DNA of 64,000 nt from Pollenia angustigena (lineage: Eukaryota > Arthropoda > Insecta > Diptera > Polleniidae). Shown piece by piece: positions 41,697-52,078 of this stretch. The notes beneath the pieces were generated by a model, which saw only the letters and a list, made by a program, of their open reading frames with translations, was not told the DNA's origin and did no database searches. The number at the start of each line of letters is the position of its first letter. Within the stretch, counting starts at the first letter, position 1. The DNA lies in the NCBI GenBank assembly GCA_930367215.1, contig OV884057.1, forward strand, positions 105,239,284 to 105,303,283. Direction: 5' to 3'. Both the position numbers and the translations under genes were made by a program.

Positions 41697-42405
41697 TACC
41701 CTGGTATTTACTCAACGGGTGGGTATAAACGTTTTGTACTAAATTTGATAAAAATTTTTTAATTAATTTAATCAATGTTAGCTTAACTAATAAACACATA
41801 TGTAACTTCTTCACAATTTTAAATCACTATACTCCAGTTTATTGTAGTTTTAGTGCAATTTAAGCTGGTTTTTAATATTTAAAGACGTTTTTAAAAAAAC
41901 AAAAATTAATTTAAACTAATTGCGATTTCTTTTCTGAGAAAAATATATTACAGTATCAATGTAATATATGTTGTGCAATTTTAATAGAACACCATTAGCT
42001 GCTTTTATTTAAAACTATTACACTTTCATCATCAATGTACTTCATGAGCGATTTTTAAAGCTATTTGAGCGGTTTCTGCACGCAATTATGGCTTGGAAAC
42101 AAATATTGACATCATAATATAAATATACTTTTTTTGATTTTAATGTGTAAATGTATTTATATTTTGTTTTAAAATAATTTTTTTACAACATTATGAGCGG
42201 TATGAATTATGACAAAGAAAATAAAACATTGGTTGTACAAACAAAGTAGAAAGCACCAGAGATCAGCAATGAGTAGTGAAAAAGTGAGTAGAGCTAAATC
42301 ATGATTCATAAATTCTTGTTCTTACACGCACTCATACTTATTCCAATGTTATTCAAACTCATATTCACTCAAAAGTTTCATTTTATTCATCGTACTCATA
42401 CTTAA

Positions 42406-42758
42406 GCCTAGATTACACTATCTCACAAGTCTTACGTATTCCATAATACTTTGTGAGATAGAAATCTAATGAGTTTTGTTGCGACTGTCAAAAAATCTAA
42501 TGTAACATGACAGTTTGTGTTCACACCATCACACAAAGTATAAACACTCACACATGAAAAAAAAATGCAACCCTGATCCAATGAAAAGTATTATTGTTTA
42601 GAAATTTTTCAAAAAACAATGAAGTCGTATGGGATGTCAAACTTTTTTCATAATACTTGTCATTTTCGTGACACATTGAATTCAGACTATCACACTTTGT
42701 CATTTTACTTGAGATTTTGACATGTATTAATACAAAGTATAATAGTGTAATCTAGCCT
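42406..42758. mobile_element. TTAA element, pair member 1
   Basis: TTAA at 42402-42405 and 42759-42762. Ends GCCTAGATTACACTAT and ATAGTGTAATCTAGCC(T). 353 bp, no ORF. The right TTAA is shared with the next element. Confidence 0.82.
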
Positions 42759-42762
42759 TTAA

Positions 42763-43570
42763 GGCCATTTTAGACTATAATACTTTGTGTTAAGACATGT
42801 CAAAAACTTACAAATAATTCATAATGTATAATAGTGTAAAAACATTTTGTAATGAAATGTCAAAAAATACGTAAAGAAATTTGGCAGTCGTATGGTTCTC
42901 TCTATTTTTTGAAATTTTTCTAAACGATTAGATTTTTCATTTTATCAGAATTGTGTTTTTACAAAAGCACAAGAAGAAAATCAGGGATGGAAAATTAAAA
43001 TTTTGTGCACAAATATCCACTATTATTTTTTCTAATAAAAAATTGCAAAAAGATAAAAAAAATATAAAATTTCAAGTGAATTCTTTTAAAATTTAAATAA
43101 ATCACAAATATTTGTTGTAAAAAATCGTGAAATACGGTACACAGACGAAAAAAAAAATAAAAAAATATGATTTTATCAACTTTTCCACCCTAGAAGAAAA
43201 TAAAAAAACAGCTGTTGAATAATTTGCCGGCCACATCAAAATAAAAATTATTAAATATTAAAGAAATATTAAAAATAAAGCAAAAATATATCTGAGGACC
43301 AAGGTGCAAGTTTAAATGTGCAAGTTAGTGAATAATACGCCAGCTAACAATGTTCCAATGCTTAATGAAATGTTTTTTCGCCTTTATTTTGTCATCTAAA
43401 GTTGATCTCATAAATCACAAAGATTTTACTTTTTATTTGAAGTGTGATAGTGTAGAAGCAAAATGTAATGAAAAAAAATTTCTCTTTGATTTTTTGACAA
43501 TCAGACCAAAAATCATTTCATTTTGTAAGACCAAAAGTCTTAAGACTTGTGTGATAGTGTAAAACAGCCT
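42763..43570. mobile_element. TTAA element, pair member 2
   Basis: Starts at the shared TTAA (42759-42762) and ends before TTAG (43571-43574, one change from TTAA). Ends GGCCATTTTAGACTAT and ATAGTGTAAAACAGCC(T) resemble those of member 1, so the families are related. No ORF recognised. Confidence 0.72.
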
Positions 43571-44133
43571 TTAGCAACATTTGCTGTGTTTGATTTAGAA
43601 CAGGCATTTCCAAAAATTTTTTGGTTGTGTATTAGTGGGTACCAGAGAGTAAAAAAATTGAGAGAATGCATTTATTTACAGCCGAAATAAAATGTTAGTA
43701 ATATATTTTATAAGTTGTATAACGCAAAGGAACAAAATAAACATTTTTTGTGTTGATAAAATATTTGTAGCAATTCCTTACCAATTAAATGTCGCTGATT
43801 TTAAAACTGCACTTTTTTTTATTCGGAAGCTTTTTGACTGTAAATCAGTTTCAAATATCTTATCAAACAATTGTAAAAAAATTAAAAATTTTTATGTTTT
43901 AAAAATTCATAAAAAATAAATACTGCACGCAAATCAGAGCTGATAAAAAAAAGTGCAGTTTTAAAATCAGCGACATTGAATTGGTAAAGAACTGCTACAC
44001 ATTTTCTAGCAACACAAATAATGTTTAATTTTGTTCCCTTGTGTTATACAACTTATAAAAAAAAATCTTCTAAATTTATACTTTATGAAACCTGTCTTGA
44101 AAATTATTGAAAAGTGTTTCAAATATTTCGGCT

Positions 44134-45158
44134 CACAGAAAAAATTATTTTTCCAATTCAAACAAAAAATTTGTAGAATCAAACAATTTTTTGTCTAAAA
44201 TCGGTCCTACAAACAAATTCGCATATTCAAACAATTTGTTTGCATTTTGTTTATTGAAAAAACGCCGATTTTTTCAAACAAATAATTTTACAGAATCAAA
44301 CAAAAAGTTTGCTGAAATTCATATAAATTTCAAACAAATAATTTTGCTGAATCAAACAAAAAAGTTTTGGCACAAGCAATGACGCGCACACAAGCAAGCA
44401 CTGTTGGTGAAGATGAAGCAGAGCAGAGCGGCCGGCTGGCTTTGAGACACATTTTTTGTTGGAATAATTTTTGAACGAAGTCATATTTATACTCACAGTG
44501 TTTTTCTTCATCATTCACTGTTGCTTTATCCTTTCCTTTGCTAATGAAGAAGAAATGTAACCAAAAACGGCGGCAGACCGACTCAATATGTTTTCCGCCA
44601 TCATTCTATTTTTGTATTTGATGTATTTAAACAAACTATTTGAAAAAATTGAATACGGGATTTTGTTTTTTTTTTTACCAACTTTGAAACCAACCAAAAA
44701 TTTATTTTGTTTCTTATAATGTGTTTTTTCTGTTGTTTAAAAAAAATGAAACGTTTTTTTTACCTGCTATTGTTTTTGTTGTTTTTTTTACTACAAACCT
44801 CGTCACGCTATGTTATCATTTTTCTTATTGCTGTACTTTTTTAAAGCGTCCAAAAGTAGACTGCATGTGTTTTTTGTTGTAGTTCTTATATTTCACATAA
44901 AGAAGTGTTGCTTACAATCAATAAAAAAAATGCAAAAAGACGACAACATTAAAGAGCGTTAAATATTTCATACAAAATTATGAAAACTTCAAACCAATAG
45001 CGCGCTTATTAAATTTTTGAAGAGTTTTCCACATTTTTGTTGGTTAAATAAAAATCAAACAAAAATATTGATTGAATCAGTAAAAAAATTTGTAGAAATC
45101 AAAAAAAATTTCAAACAAGCGTTTGTTTGAAAATAATTCGGCAATAATTTTTTCTGTG
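44134..45158. mobile_element. TIR insertion CACAGAAAAAATTATT in hAT copy 2
   Basis: Ends CACAGAAAAAATTATT and AATAATTTTTTCTGTG. Copy 1 reads straight through at 14460 (TTTCGGCATATTC), so the insert is proven, but no clean duplication is visible. Near both ends, TCAAACAAA-type words recur many times. The centre has no recognised gene. Confidence 0.75.
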
Positions 45159-45951
45159 CATATTCATATCTTTTGTCGATTTCGAGATTTCTATAAACAA
45201 GTCAAGTTTTTGGAAAATTGGAAAAATCACCAGTTTTAACTTGGGGAAAAATTAGAACCTGCTTACACATAAATTGAAGCAAAACAAAACTTTTTTAACT
45301 TGTTTTTTAAATATTTTTACTTACTTAAGAAAAGTGTTTTCAAAGAAAAAAAACCCACCGACGCGATGGGTACAGAAACAAAAATATTTTTACAAGCCCA
45401 AAATACCAACAAACTCTTGTGGCTATTTTTTTTAATAATTTCTGCATTTATGAACGTCTTTTTAACGAAAGAAAAAGGGACCCTTTTAAAGGCATCAAAT
45501 AATTTTTTTCACAAACAAAACACATATCGTTAGCTTAAATGCAAAACAATGTAGATATTATTTGAAAATTACAAATTATTAGAATACAATATTTTTTCCT
45601 TAATAATATCTGTTGACGCATTTTTATCTGAAGTTTTAAAAATTGATTTTAAATCTCAAATAATTACCATTTTACAAAGTTCTTTGCTTTGCATGTAAAC
45701 TAATGAAATGTTATATTATTCTACATTTAAGTCTTAAAATTTGAACTCTAAATAAAAATTGCACGCAAGGCATTGGATGTTACCAAAATCATTTTTGTCC
45801 GCACAATATTTTTTGAGTGTTTGCTGAAACAAAATAATATAGCACCCGCTAGACATGTACACTTGTCGAAGTCACATCGACGACTAAATTGAAGAGCATA
45901 AAAATATGTGTAAGTTTTGTTTTGCACAATTGTGCAAAGAAATGGAAATCC

Positions 45952-46192
45952 CAAGGCCCATTGAAAAGGTCTGCGCAAGAAGCCTGATGATCATTGTTTA
46001 TGTTCTTTTTAGTTGTCAAAAGTTGTTTACATTTTGCTTACATGTGCTTTTAGACGTTTGTTTACGTTTATGGTATGCCACACATACACGTTTTTTCCTC
46101 TTGCTTTGTATATGTGGTAGTAAATTTTTGACAACTAAAAAGAATCGTTTTTAGTTTTTGTACAAGTAAGCAGACCTGATAGATGGGCCTTG
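45952..46192. mobile_element. CAAGG-family MITE (CAAGGCCCAT), copy 2
   Basis: Exact 8-bp duplication GGAAATCC at 45944-45951 and 46193-46200. Ends CAAGGCCCATTGAAAAGGTC and the reverse of CAAGGCCCATCTATCAGGTC. Opposite in orientation to copy 1 and slightly longer (241 bp). Confidence 0.9.
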
Positions 46193-46377
46193 GGAAATCC
46201 CTGATTTAGAATCTACTCAAGTCAATGTGCATAGGCGAAGCAAAATGCGAGGCTGCCAGATTTGTAACCGAAATAGCAAAGTGACGATTTGGCAATTACA
46301 GTTTACTAAAGTTACATGTAAGAAGTGGACGATTTTTCTGCAAATTTATCTGGCAGCGCTGATTATTAAGTTGTGTG

Positions 46378-48453
46378 CATGGCTGCCAGCTTTGGGGTTT
46401 TGATCCCAAATTAGGGGTTTTCTCGTTGCTAAAAGGGACAAAAAATTTGACTTGGGGTTTGGGGTTTTCATTGGGGATTTGAAAAAAAGTTAGGATTTTT
46501 TGGGGAAATACACGGAAAGAATTTTTTACTAAAGCACCACAAAATATGGCTTGAACTAAAAATATTTTGCACCATTCTCGTTCAAGGCAAACTTTTCTTA
46601 TTTTAAAGTTTAAGCAAAAAGTTATGACTCAAAGCGAACTACATTATATTTAAATACAGCTAAAAAAAATTAAGTATTCGTTGCTTATTGCTAATTTCAA
46701 CAATTCAATTTAAATATCAATGCATATTTAAAAATAGTTGTTCCTATAATTTTATTATATTTGACATGAAAAACTAATTTTAAACATAAGTTGGTATTTA
46801 AATATGTAAATAAGTGAAATCGGCTATTAATATTTTACAAAATACGAAGAAAAGCCTTAATTTTTTTTTAACATAAAAACGTATAGCATTAGTCTATAGT
46901 TTAAGGAAAACTTAATAAAAAAGAAACTTTTTATTGATTTGCTTAAGATGTCGATTCAAATAAAAATTAATTGAATTAAACCAAGTTTTCTTGAACTTTT
47001 TCTGAAAAATTAAAAAAAAAATCACTAGTATTTGTTTCTAGATGCAAGAAATTCGATTTTTTTTAATTAATTAAGATAACCAGATTAATATTAAATTAAT
47101 GCAGCTTGATTTAAGCCAAATCTTTCTTATTTTTAATAAAAACAAGCTTCTTTTGTATATCTTGTCTTAAGAAATTTTTGATCATATATCAAAAACATGA
47201 ATTTTTTGATTATGAGAAAATTTTTGTTTATTCAAGAAAATTTTACTAAATACGAACAAAATATGTTAAAATCATTAAACTATTATTGGATTTTATGTGT
47301 TAAGAAAGGAAATTGTTACTTTAGAAAATAAACTTATTTCCGTGTAAAAAATATGAGTTTAATTTTTCTATAGAAGATAACTAAGTTTTATGCACACATA
47401 AACATTAGGGTGGCTATTTTTGCAATATTTCTTAATATCAATAAACACCGGGTAAAAAAAGTTGTTTTTTTATAAAAAAAAAAATATCTGGGCTAATTTT
47501 GTTTCCTTGTATATAAAAACAAAAATTATGAAGTTTGGTGACGATTGGGTAAAGAAAAGTCGATTCATAAGTTGAAAAGTGAATACAAGGCCAAAAAATC
47601 TCTTATTTTAGTTTTTCTCAATTTTTTAAATGTCGTAAACTGTTCTTCTAGATGTTAAAGTAATCAAAGTGTATATACAATTATGTTTTCAATTCAGATT
47701 CATAGGAAAGTTCGACTGTATACTTATATACATATATAAAAACTATATATGTGACAGCGCATAGAGAAAGGGACCAGTAAGGTAAAGGGAGCAGTAAAAA
47801 GCAACTACACAAAACAAGAGGTTGGGACGACCTACGCGCGTTTTCAAGGTTGCCCAACAAGGTTTAGATCATTGGTGTCCAGCCCATACCACAATTGTGG
47901 AAATAATTCACACACATTCTTCACACGCATTCTTACGCTCTTTCATTTAGTCCACGAGAGTACACAATTCAGTCGTCGATTACCAAGCGACGAGTGCACA
48001 TGCGGCGGATGCTTACATACTTTTTGTATTTTTATTAAGAATATTTGTCTCTTTGTTCACTAATACTAATAAAAAGCAATACAACCACAATTTAAATTTT
48101 GGACGTCACTGGTTTAGATGTGTCGCTTTCACATGAGACCAATACCAACACGCTCAGTGATGTTACACCAAAGATATATGTATTTAAATCTTTAAAATGG
48201 CAAAACCCTTAGGTCCCTTTCTATTTTTCGCGTCACATATGTTTTTAATACTACTACATATTTCAATACAATAAAAATGATATCTTGTAGAACATAGTAC
48301 AAGTAAAACTCAAATAAATATTTAAATTATCCGTTAAAAATTGTGTTTTTTTATAGGGGTTTGTTTTTGGGGATTTTCTCTTTTGTTGGGGGATTTTTGG
48401 GGAAATTTTTTTTTAAGTTTGGGGAGGACGAAAAAAAGTACCTGGCAGCCCTG
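46378..48453. mobile_element. hAT-like element CATGGCTGCCAG
   Basis: Ends CATGGCTGCCAG and CTGGCAGCCCTG, exact 8-bp duplication GTTGTGTG at 46370-46377 and 48454-48461. Subterminal GGGGTTTTTGGGG-like G-runs occur on both sides, direct at the left and right. It contains the 242-bp MITE 47870-48111. The interior 46540-47860 is A/T-rich with no gene recognised. Confidence 0.85.
47870..48111 (-). mobile_element. hAT-like MITE (CAGTGATGTC family), intact copy
   Basis: Exact 8-bp duplication GTTTAGAT at 47862-47869 and 48112-48119. It is the uninterrupted counterpart, in reverse orientation, of the MITE at 19356-22482 and shows what the empty TTAA site of that copy looked like. The 63-codon frame inside is incidental. 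Confidence 0.9.
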
Positions 48454-48461
48454 GTTGTGTG

Positions 48462-49623
48462 TTTTATCTGTTGTGTTAAAACGGTAAATGGAAGAGCTAA
48501 ATGATTTGAATCATTGTGAGTATTGTAAGTATTTTCTTGAAATTATAAATTAAGCTGAGGTCATTTATGAGTATGCGTATAATGTCGACGTCGCACTCAT
48601 AAATATTTCTCTTGTGAGTATGAGTGAATCAGAGTAGTTTCCCTGTAGGAAGTCAAACACATTTATAACTAACTTCAAACGGGTTTTTTTATAACCACAA
48701 CTAGTTGATTAAGTGACTTTTTTCCTTGTCGACGACTCACTATTTTAACATAGGCATGTCATAGGCAGTAGTCAATTGGCCATCTTTGCATGACTTTTTA
48801 ACTGACTACTAACTACTTATTTTTCAACCTATTTGTAATTAATTAAAAGTATTGTCAGTTTATAATAAATTATTTATTTTTTAAATAATTTTTGTCAAAA
48901 AAAATATACATATGTTCATATGAACATGCATACATATGTTTATCTTTATATATTTTGATATATAAATAATTGTTTATGAAAATTTTGCATTGAACTGCCC
49001 TAAATGATGATGTATAATAGTCCTGAAGTAAATACGCCACATAATTGCTAGTACATAAACAGATTTGTATCGATTTAATTTTTAATTATTTTTAAATGTT
49101 TGTATATATTTTTTTCATTTGACTTCATGGCATGCTTGTTTTATTTATTTTGCTTTTATTTGTGTTTTACGTGTGCCTTTTTGGTTGATATCTGCATGAG
49201 ATTTAACCCAATTTGTAGTCATTAAAAAAAAAGTTAATTTATAGTTAGTGTTTTTTGCAACTGACTATTTTATTTACTACAGGGTTAGTTTAAATGATTT
49301 CTACGCACTTATACTTACAATTGCATGAGTCAGTATGAGTAGCGAAAAAACGATTCATTGCTGATCTCTGGTAAGCACCAAAGTTATAAGACAGGGCAGT
49401 ATGAACACCTTAAGGAAAAATAAGGGTAAAATATGCAACATGTTTTGCATGTTTTTTATCAACATATTCACAAAAGAACTTGAAAATTTTTCCCACAGTT
49501 GTATTTTTTGTACAAACTAACACAAAAATGTAGAACATGTAACATTAATGCAACATATTTCTCAGAAAAGAAATCGCCATAAATTAAGTTTATTGACAGT
49601 TAATGAGTGATTGCCATATTCAT
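48462..49623. other. Remnant MITE sequence, no gene
   Basis: 48462-49370 is the right part of the CAGAGATCAGC element and 49371-49579 the right part of the outer TAA element. A/T-rich; a short CATATGTTCATATGAACATG-like inverted word occurs near 48910. Confidence 0.6.
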
Positions 49624-49730
49624 TTACAGCCTTATGTATAATGAAAAATTAGCACGAAGTTAGCAAAAAGTTGAATTATAATACTCTGTATAGCAAATGG
49701 CTAAACTCTTGTTAGCCAGTCGCCAAATAT

Positions 49731-50818
49731 ATGCCAACTTGTGAAAAACAGCTGTTCAGTGTCAAAATTTTTGTGTGCGGAAATAAAAAAATGGAAACTT
49801 TAGACTTTTTGGATAGTTTGGACAATTTTTCACCTCGTCGTCGGTCAAGAAAAATGTATAAAACGAGAAGAAATCCCTTTTTGGAATACAGCGAGGAAGA
49901 GTTTCGTATAAAGTACAGATTCTCAAAAAAAAATAGCAAAAAATTAATAAAACTTGTTGAAGCTGATCTTGCCGGTAAAGGTACAAGGAAAGGCGGAAGC
50001 ATTCCTCCGCATATACAAGTTCTGGCGGCTTTAAGGTGTTGGGGTCGCAATAGTGTGCAAGATGACTGCGCTGAGTACCATGGATTCACCCAGTCCACAA
50101 TGAGCAGAATATGTGCAAAGGTTGCCCATGCGTTTGCAAAAAAGGCAAAGAATTTGATTAAAATGCCAACATTAGCAGAGGAGCAGATCAGGGAAATGGA
50201 GAAATTTAGAAAATTTTCTGGATTCAAAAATGTTATAGGGACCATCGACTGCACGCATATTCGTATGAAAGCTGTAGGTGGCGACGATGCCCAATTGTAT
50301 GTAAATCGGAAGGGTTATTTCTCTCTGAACGTACAGGTATTTATATAAATTAGGTGACAAAACGAATTATATCAATTCATTTATAAATATGTATACATAC
50401 TTATATCTAGGTTGTGTGTGGCGCTTCATTAAAAATAACCGATATTGTTGCCTGCTGGAGGGGAAGCACACACGACTCAAGAATTTTTAATGAAAGCAAA
50501 ATAAAAGAGCGATTTGAAGAAGGTGCGTTTATGGGCCGATTAGTTGGAGATGGTGGTTACAAATGCACTAACTATTTATTTACACCTGTGCAGAATCCTA
50601 AAGATAGGAAGGAAGAAAATTACAACAAAGTGCATATAGCAACGAGAAATGTAATTGAAAGACTTTTCGGTGTTTGGAAAAGCAGATTCCGAATTCTTTT
50701 GGATAAAATGCGAATTTCGAGAAGCAACGGAAAAATACTTATTGTGGCTCTTGCAGTTCTCCATAACTTGTCGATTATGTATAATGAGGAAATCTTTGGT
50801 AGGGCTATTATTATTTAA
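49731..50818 (+). CDS. PIF/Harbinger transposase (HARBI1-like), two exons
   Basis: Exon 1 49731-50336, 74-nt intron 50337-50410, exon 2 50411-50818; 337 codons' worth from the first ATG. A second ATG at 49791 (METLDFLDSL) is an equally plausible start. Domains: helix-turn-helix-like LAALRCWGRNSVQDD and HGFTQSTMSRICAKV (about 98-132), then the DDE_Tnp_4 catalytic domain with IGTIDCTHIRM (Asp 173), ACWRGSTHDSRIF (Asp 224), LVGDGGYKC (Asp 249) and TRNVIERLFGVWK (Glu 285). Which of Asp 224 and 249 is catalytic I cannot settle by eye. No stop or frameshift was seen, so the protein could be functional; it would cut at TTA/TAA targets with its Myb partner. Confidence 0.85.
50337..50410 (+). other. 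Intron of the Harbinger transposase
   Basis: Donor ACAG/GTATTT and acceptor ATATCTAG/GTTGTG. Splicing restores the frame between the Val-Gln end of exon 1 and Val-Val-Cys-Gly of exon 2; unspliced, a TAA follows at once. Confidence 0.85.
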
Positions 50819-51354
50819 AATTAAAAAATATGAAAAAAAATTTTTTTTTGCAGACGAAAATGATGTCCAAATCCTGCTTAATGCTTAGATCCAAAAGCTT
50901 AATTCTTTTAAAATTTTCACTTTCGAATTCATTTTCACAGTTCATGCTTCTTCTTTTCCTTTTGAAAGTTAATGGTAACTTGTTTTCCTTTATTGGAGTG
51001 TCGCCTTCTGTATCACACATTTCATCATTCTTTTTTATTAAAACGTCTTGAATACTTAAATCAAAGTCTTGTGTTTCGTTCACTTGCGAATTGCTGTCGT
51101 ATACATTAAAATCTATTTCGAAATGCTTGGGTAGTCTTGCAACCAGCTCCTCTTCCACGCTACTTAAAGGCTTAGTTAGCTTTGTTTGTCTGATAAAAGC
51201 AGAATTATTTGTCTTTGCAAAAGACTTTGTTTTGCGCCACTGGTTTTGTATTTGATCCAGTGTTCTGATCAAGGATGATTTAAGCAATTTTAGTTGTATA
51301 TTTTTAGCAATATCACTGTGATGCCACACTGCATCATTAATTTTCAGAGTTGAT
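50811..51354 (-). CDS. Harbinger Myb/SANT-like protein, 3' exon
   Basis: The open frame begins at a splice acceptor (TTTTAATAG ending at 51355), then STLKINDAVWHHSDIAKNIQ and a helix with QIQNQWRKTKSF, the third-helix pattern of Myb/SANT-like partners, followed by an acidic linker and a KRKRRSMNCE basic stretch. The first part of the Myb domain and a start codon are not visible between here and the element end, so the 5' exon is missing or unrecognised. The last codons overlap the end of the transposase gene on the opposite strand by 8 bp, and its C-terminus (FFFIFF) comes from an A/T tract. Confidence 0.55.
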
Positions 51355-51915
51355 CTATTAAAAGATAACAGCCGTTAAAAGTTTATTATACATGAACATT
51401 CTGCCAAGAAGCTGCTAAGGCTAACCGATATTCTAGTTGGCAGGTCGTTGTACGCAGTGTATAAACTGTGGCTTATAAAACATTATACATAAGGCTGTTA
51501 TACATATTTTATAAATAATCAAATAAATTACCAAAAAAGGTATTTACCCAGACATCAGGAAAATACCCGTTCATTTTAAATTAAAATTCTGTAAAGTAAA
51601 TATCTAAAAAACAAAGTAAACTTTCAAATGGTATTAAAATGACTAATACATACATAAATTAAATTTTGTATTGAATTATACAATTGCTGCTTTTGAGCAG
51701 TGGTATTTATGAAACTGTTTACTTTCTTAAAATGAAAAAAAATACCTACTTTTAAGCAATGTGAGTTTTTGTTTTAAATTTACTAAAACACATTTTTTAT
51801 AAATACGAGGCTTGTGTCGTTCTTGAATGAATTACTTCAACTGAATGATTCACTTAAATGAAATAATGAAATATTTCCGTATTTTCTTTCCATTTCCTTC
51901 ATCTTTCGTATTCAT

Positions 51916-52070
51916 CAAGGCGAATTGATTTTTTTCGGTGGTCGACTTGTCAATACAAACTTGTTTTTTAGTAAACAAACCTGTTTTTTTACTAGCAATA
52001 TTTTTGACAACCCGACCACAGAAGCATTGTAGTTGTAGAGTTGACCTCACCTTCTAGTCAATTCGCCTTG
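51916..52070. mobile_element. CAAGG-family MITE (CAAGGCGAATTGA)
   Basis: Exact 8-bp duplication GTATTCAT at 51908-51915 and 52071-52078. Ends CAAGGCGAATTGA and TCAATTCGCCTTG are the same as those of the host-gene-carrying element at 27506-28833. 155 bp, no ORF. Confidence 0.92.
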
Positions 52071-52078
52071 GTATTCAT

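Larger units (their letters stand above)
43601..46203. mobile_element. hAT transposon copy 2 (internally deleted)
   Basis: Ends CAGGCATTTCC and GGAAATCCCTG as in copy 1 (13527-15893); exact 8-bp duplication ATTTAGAA at 43593-43600 and 46204-46211. The transposase region is mostly missing: homology stops near 45250 and resumes near 45640. Secondary insertions are 44134-45158 and the CAAGG MITE 45952-46192, which landed in its right terminal repeat. Confidence 0.88.
42257..49370. mobile_element. hAT-like MITE CAGAGATCAGCAATGA, expanded by nested insertions
   Basis: Ends CAGAGATCAGCAATGA and TCATTGCTGATCTCTG; flanks GAAAGCAC (42249-42256) and GTAAGCAC (49371-49378) differ at one base. Within it lie two TTAA elements, hAT copy 2 and the CATGGCTGCCAG element. 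Its own sequence (42257-42401 and 48462-49370) has no gene, with repeated TCACTCATAC / AGTATGAGT motifs. Confidence 0.75.
41920..49579. mobile_element. Outer TAA-flanked MITE (Harbinger-like), now split by 7 kb of insertions
   Basis: Ends TTGCGATTTCTTTTCTGAGAA and the reverse complement of TGGCGATTTCTTTTCTGAGAA, flanked by TAA on both sides (41917-41919, 49580-49582). The same kind of terminus (TGGTGTTTTCTTTTCTGA) with TAA flanks bounds 60419-62327. The 3-bp TAA duplication fits PIF/Harbinger. Only about 340 bp at the left and 210 bp at the right belong to it; the rest is inserted DNA. Confidence 0.7.
49627..51497. mobile_element. PIF/Harbinger transposon, nearly complete
   Basis: Ends CAGCCTTATGTATAATG and CATTATACATAAGGCTG, flanked by TTA on both sides (49624-49626, 51498-51500), as expected for the superfamily. 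1,871 bp with the two typical genes, transposase (plus strand) and Myb/SANT-like (minus strand), facing each other. The transposase shows no damage; the Myb gene seems to lack its first exon. Confidence 0.9.

Noticed and set aside
46245..46360. Small MITE with GGCTGCCAGATTTG / CAAATTTATCTGGCAGCGC ends
   Set aside because: Inverted ends are visible but no duplication fits, so left out of the feature list.
49712..50254. 180-codon minus-strand frame over the Harbinger transposase
   Set aside because: Shadow of exon 1 of the transposase.
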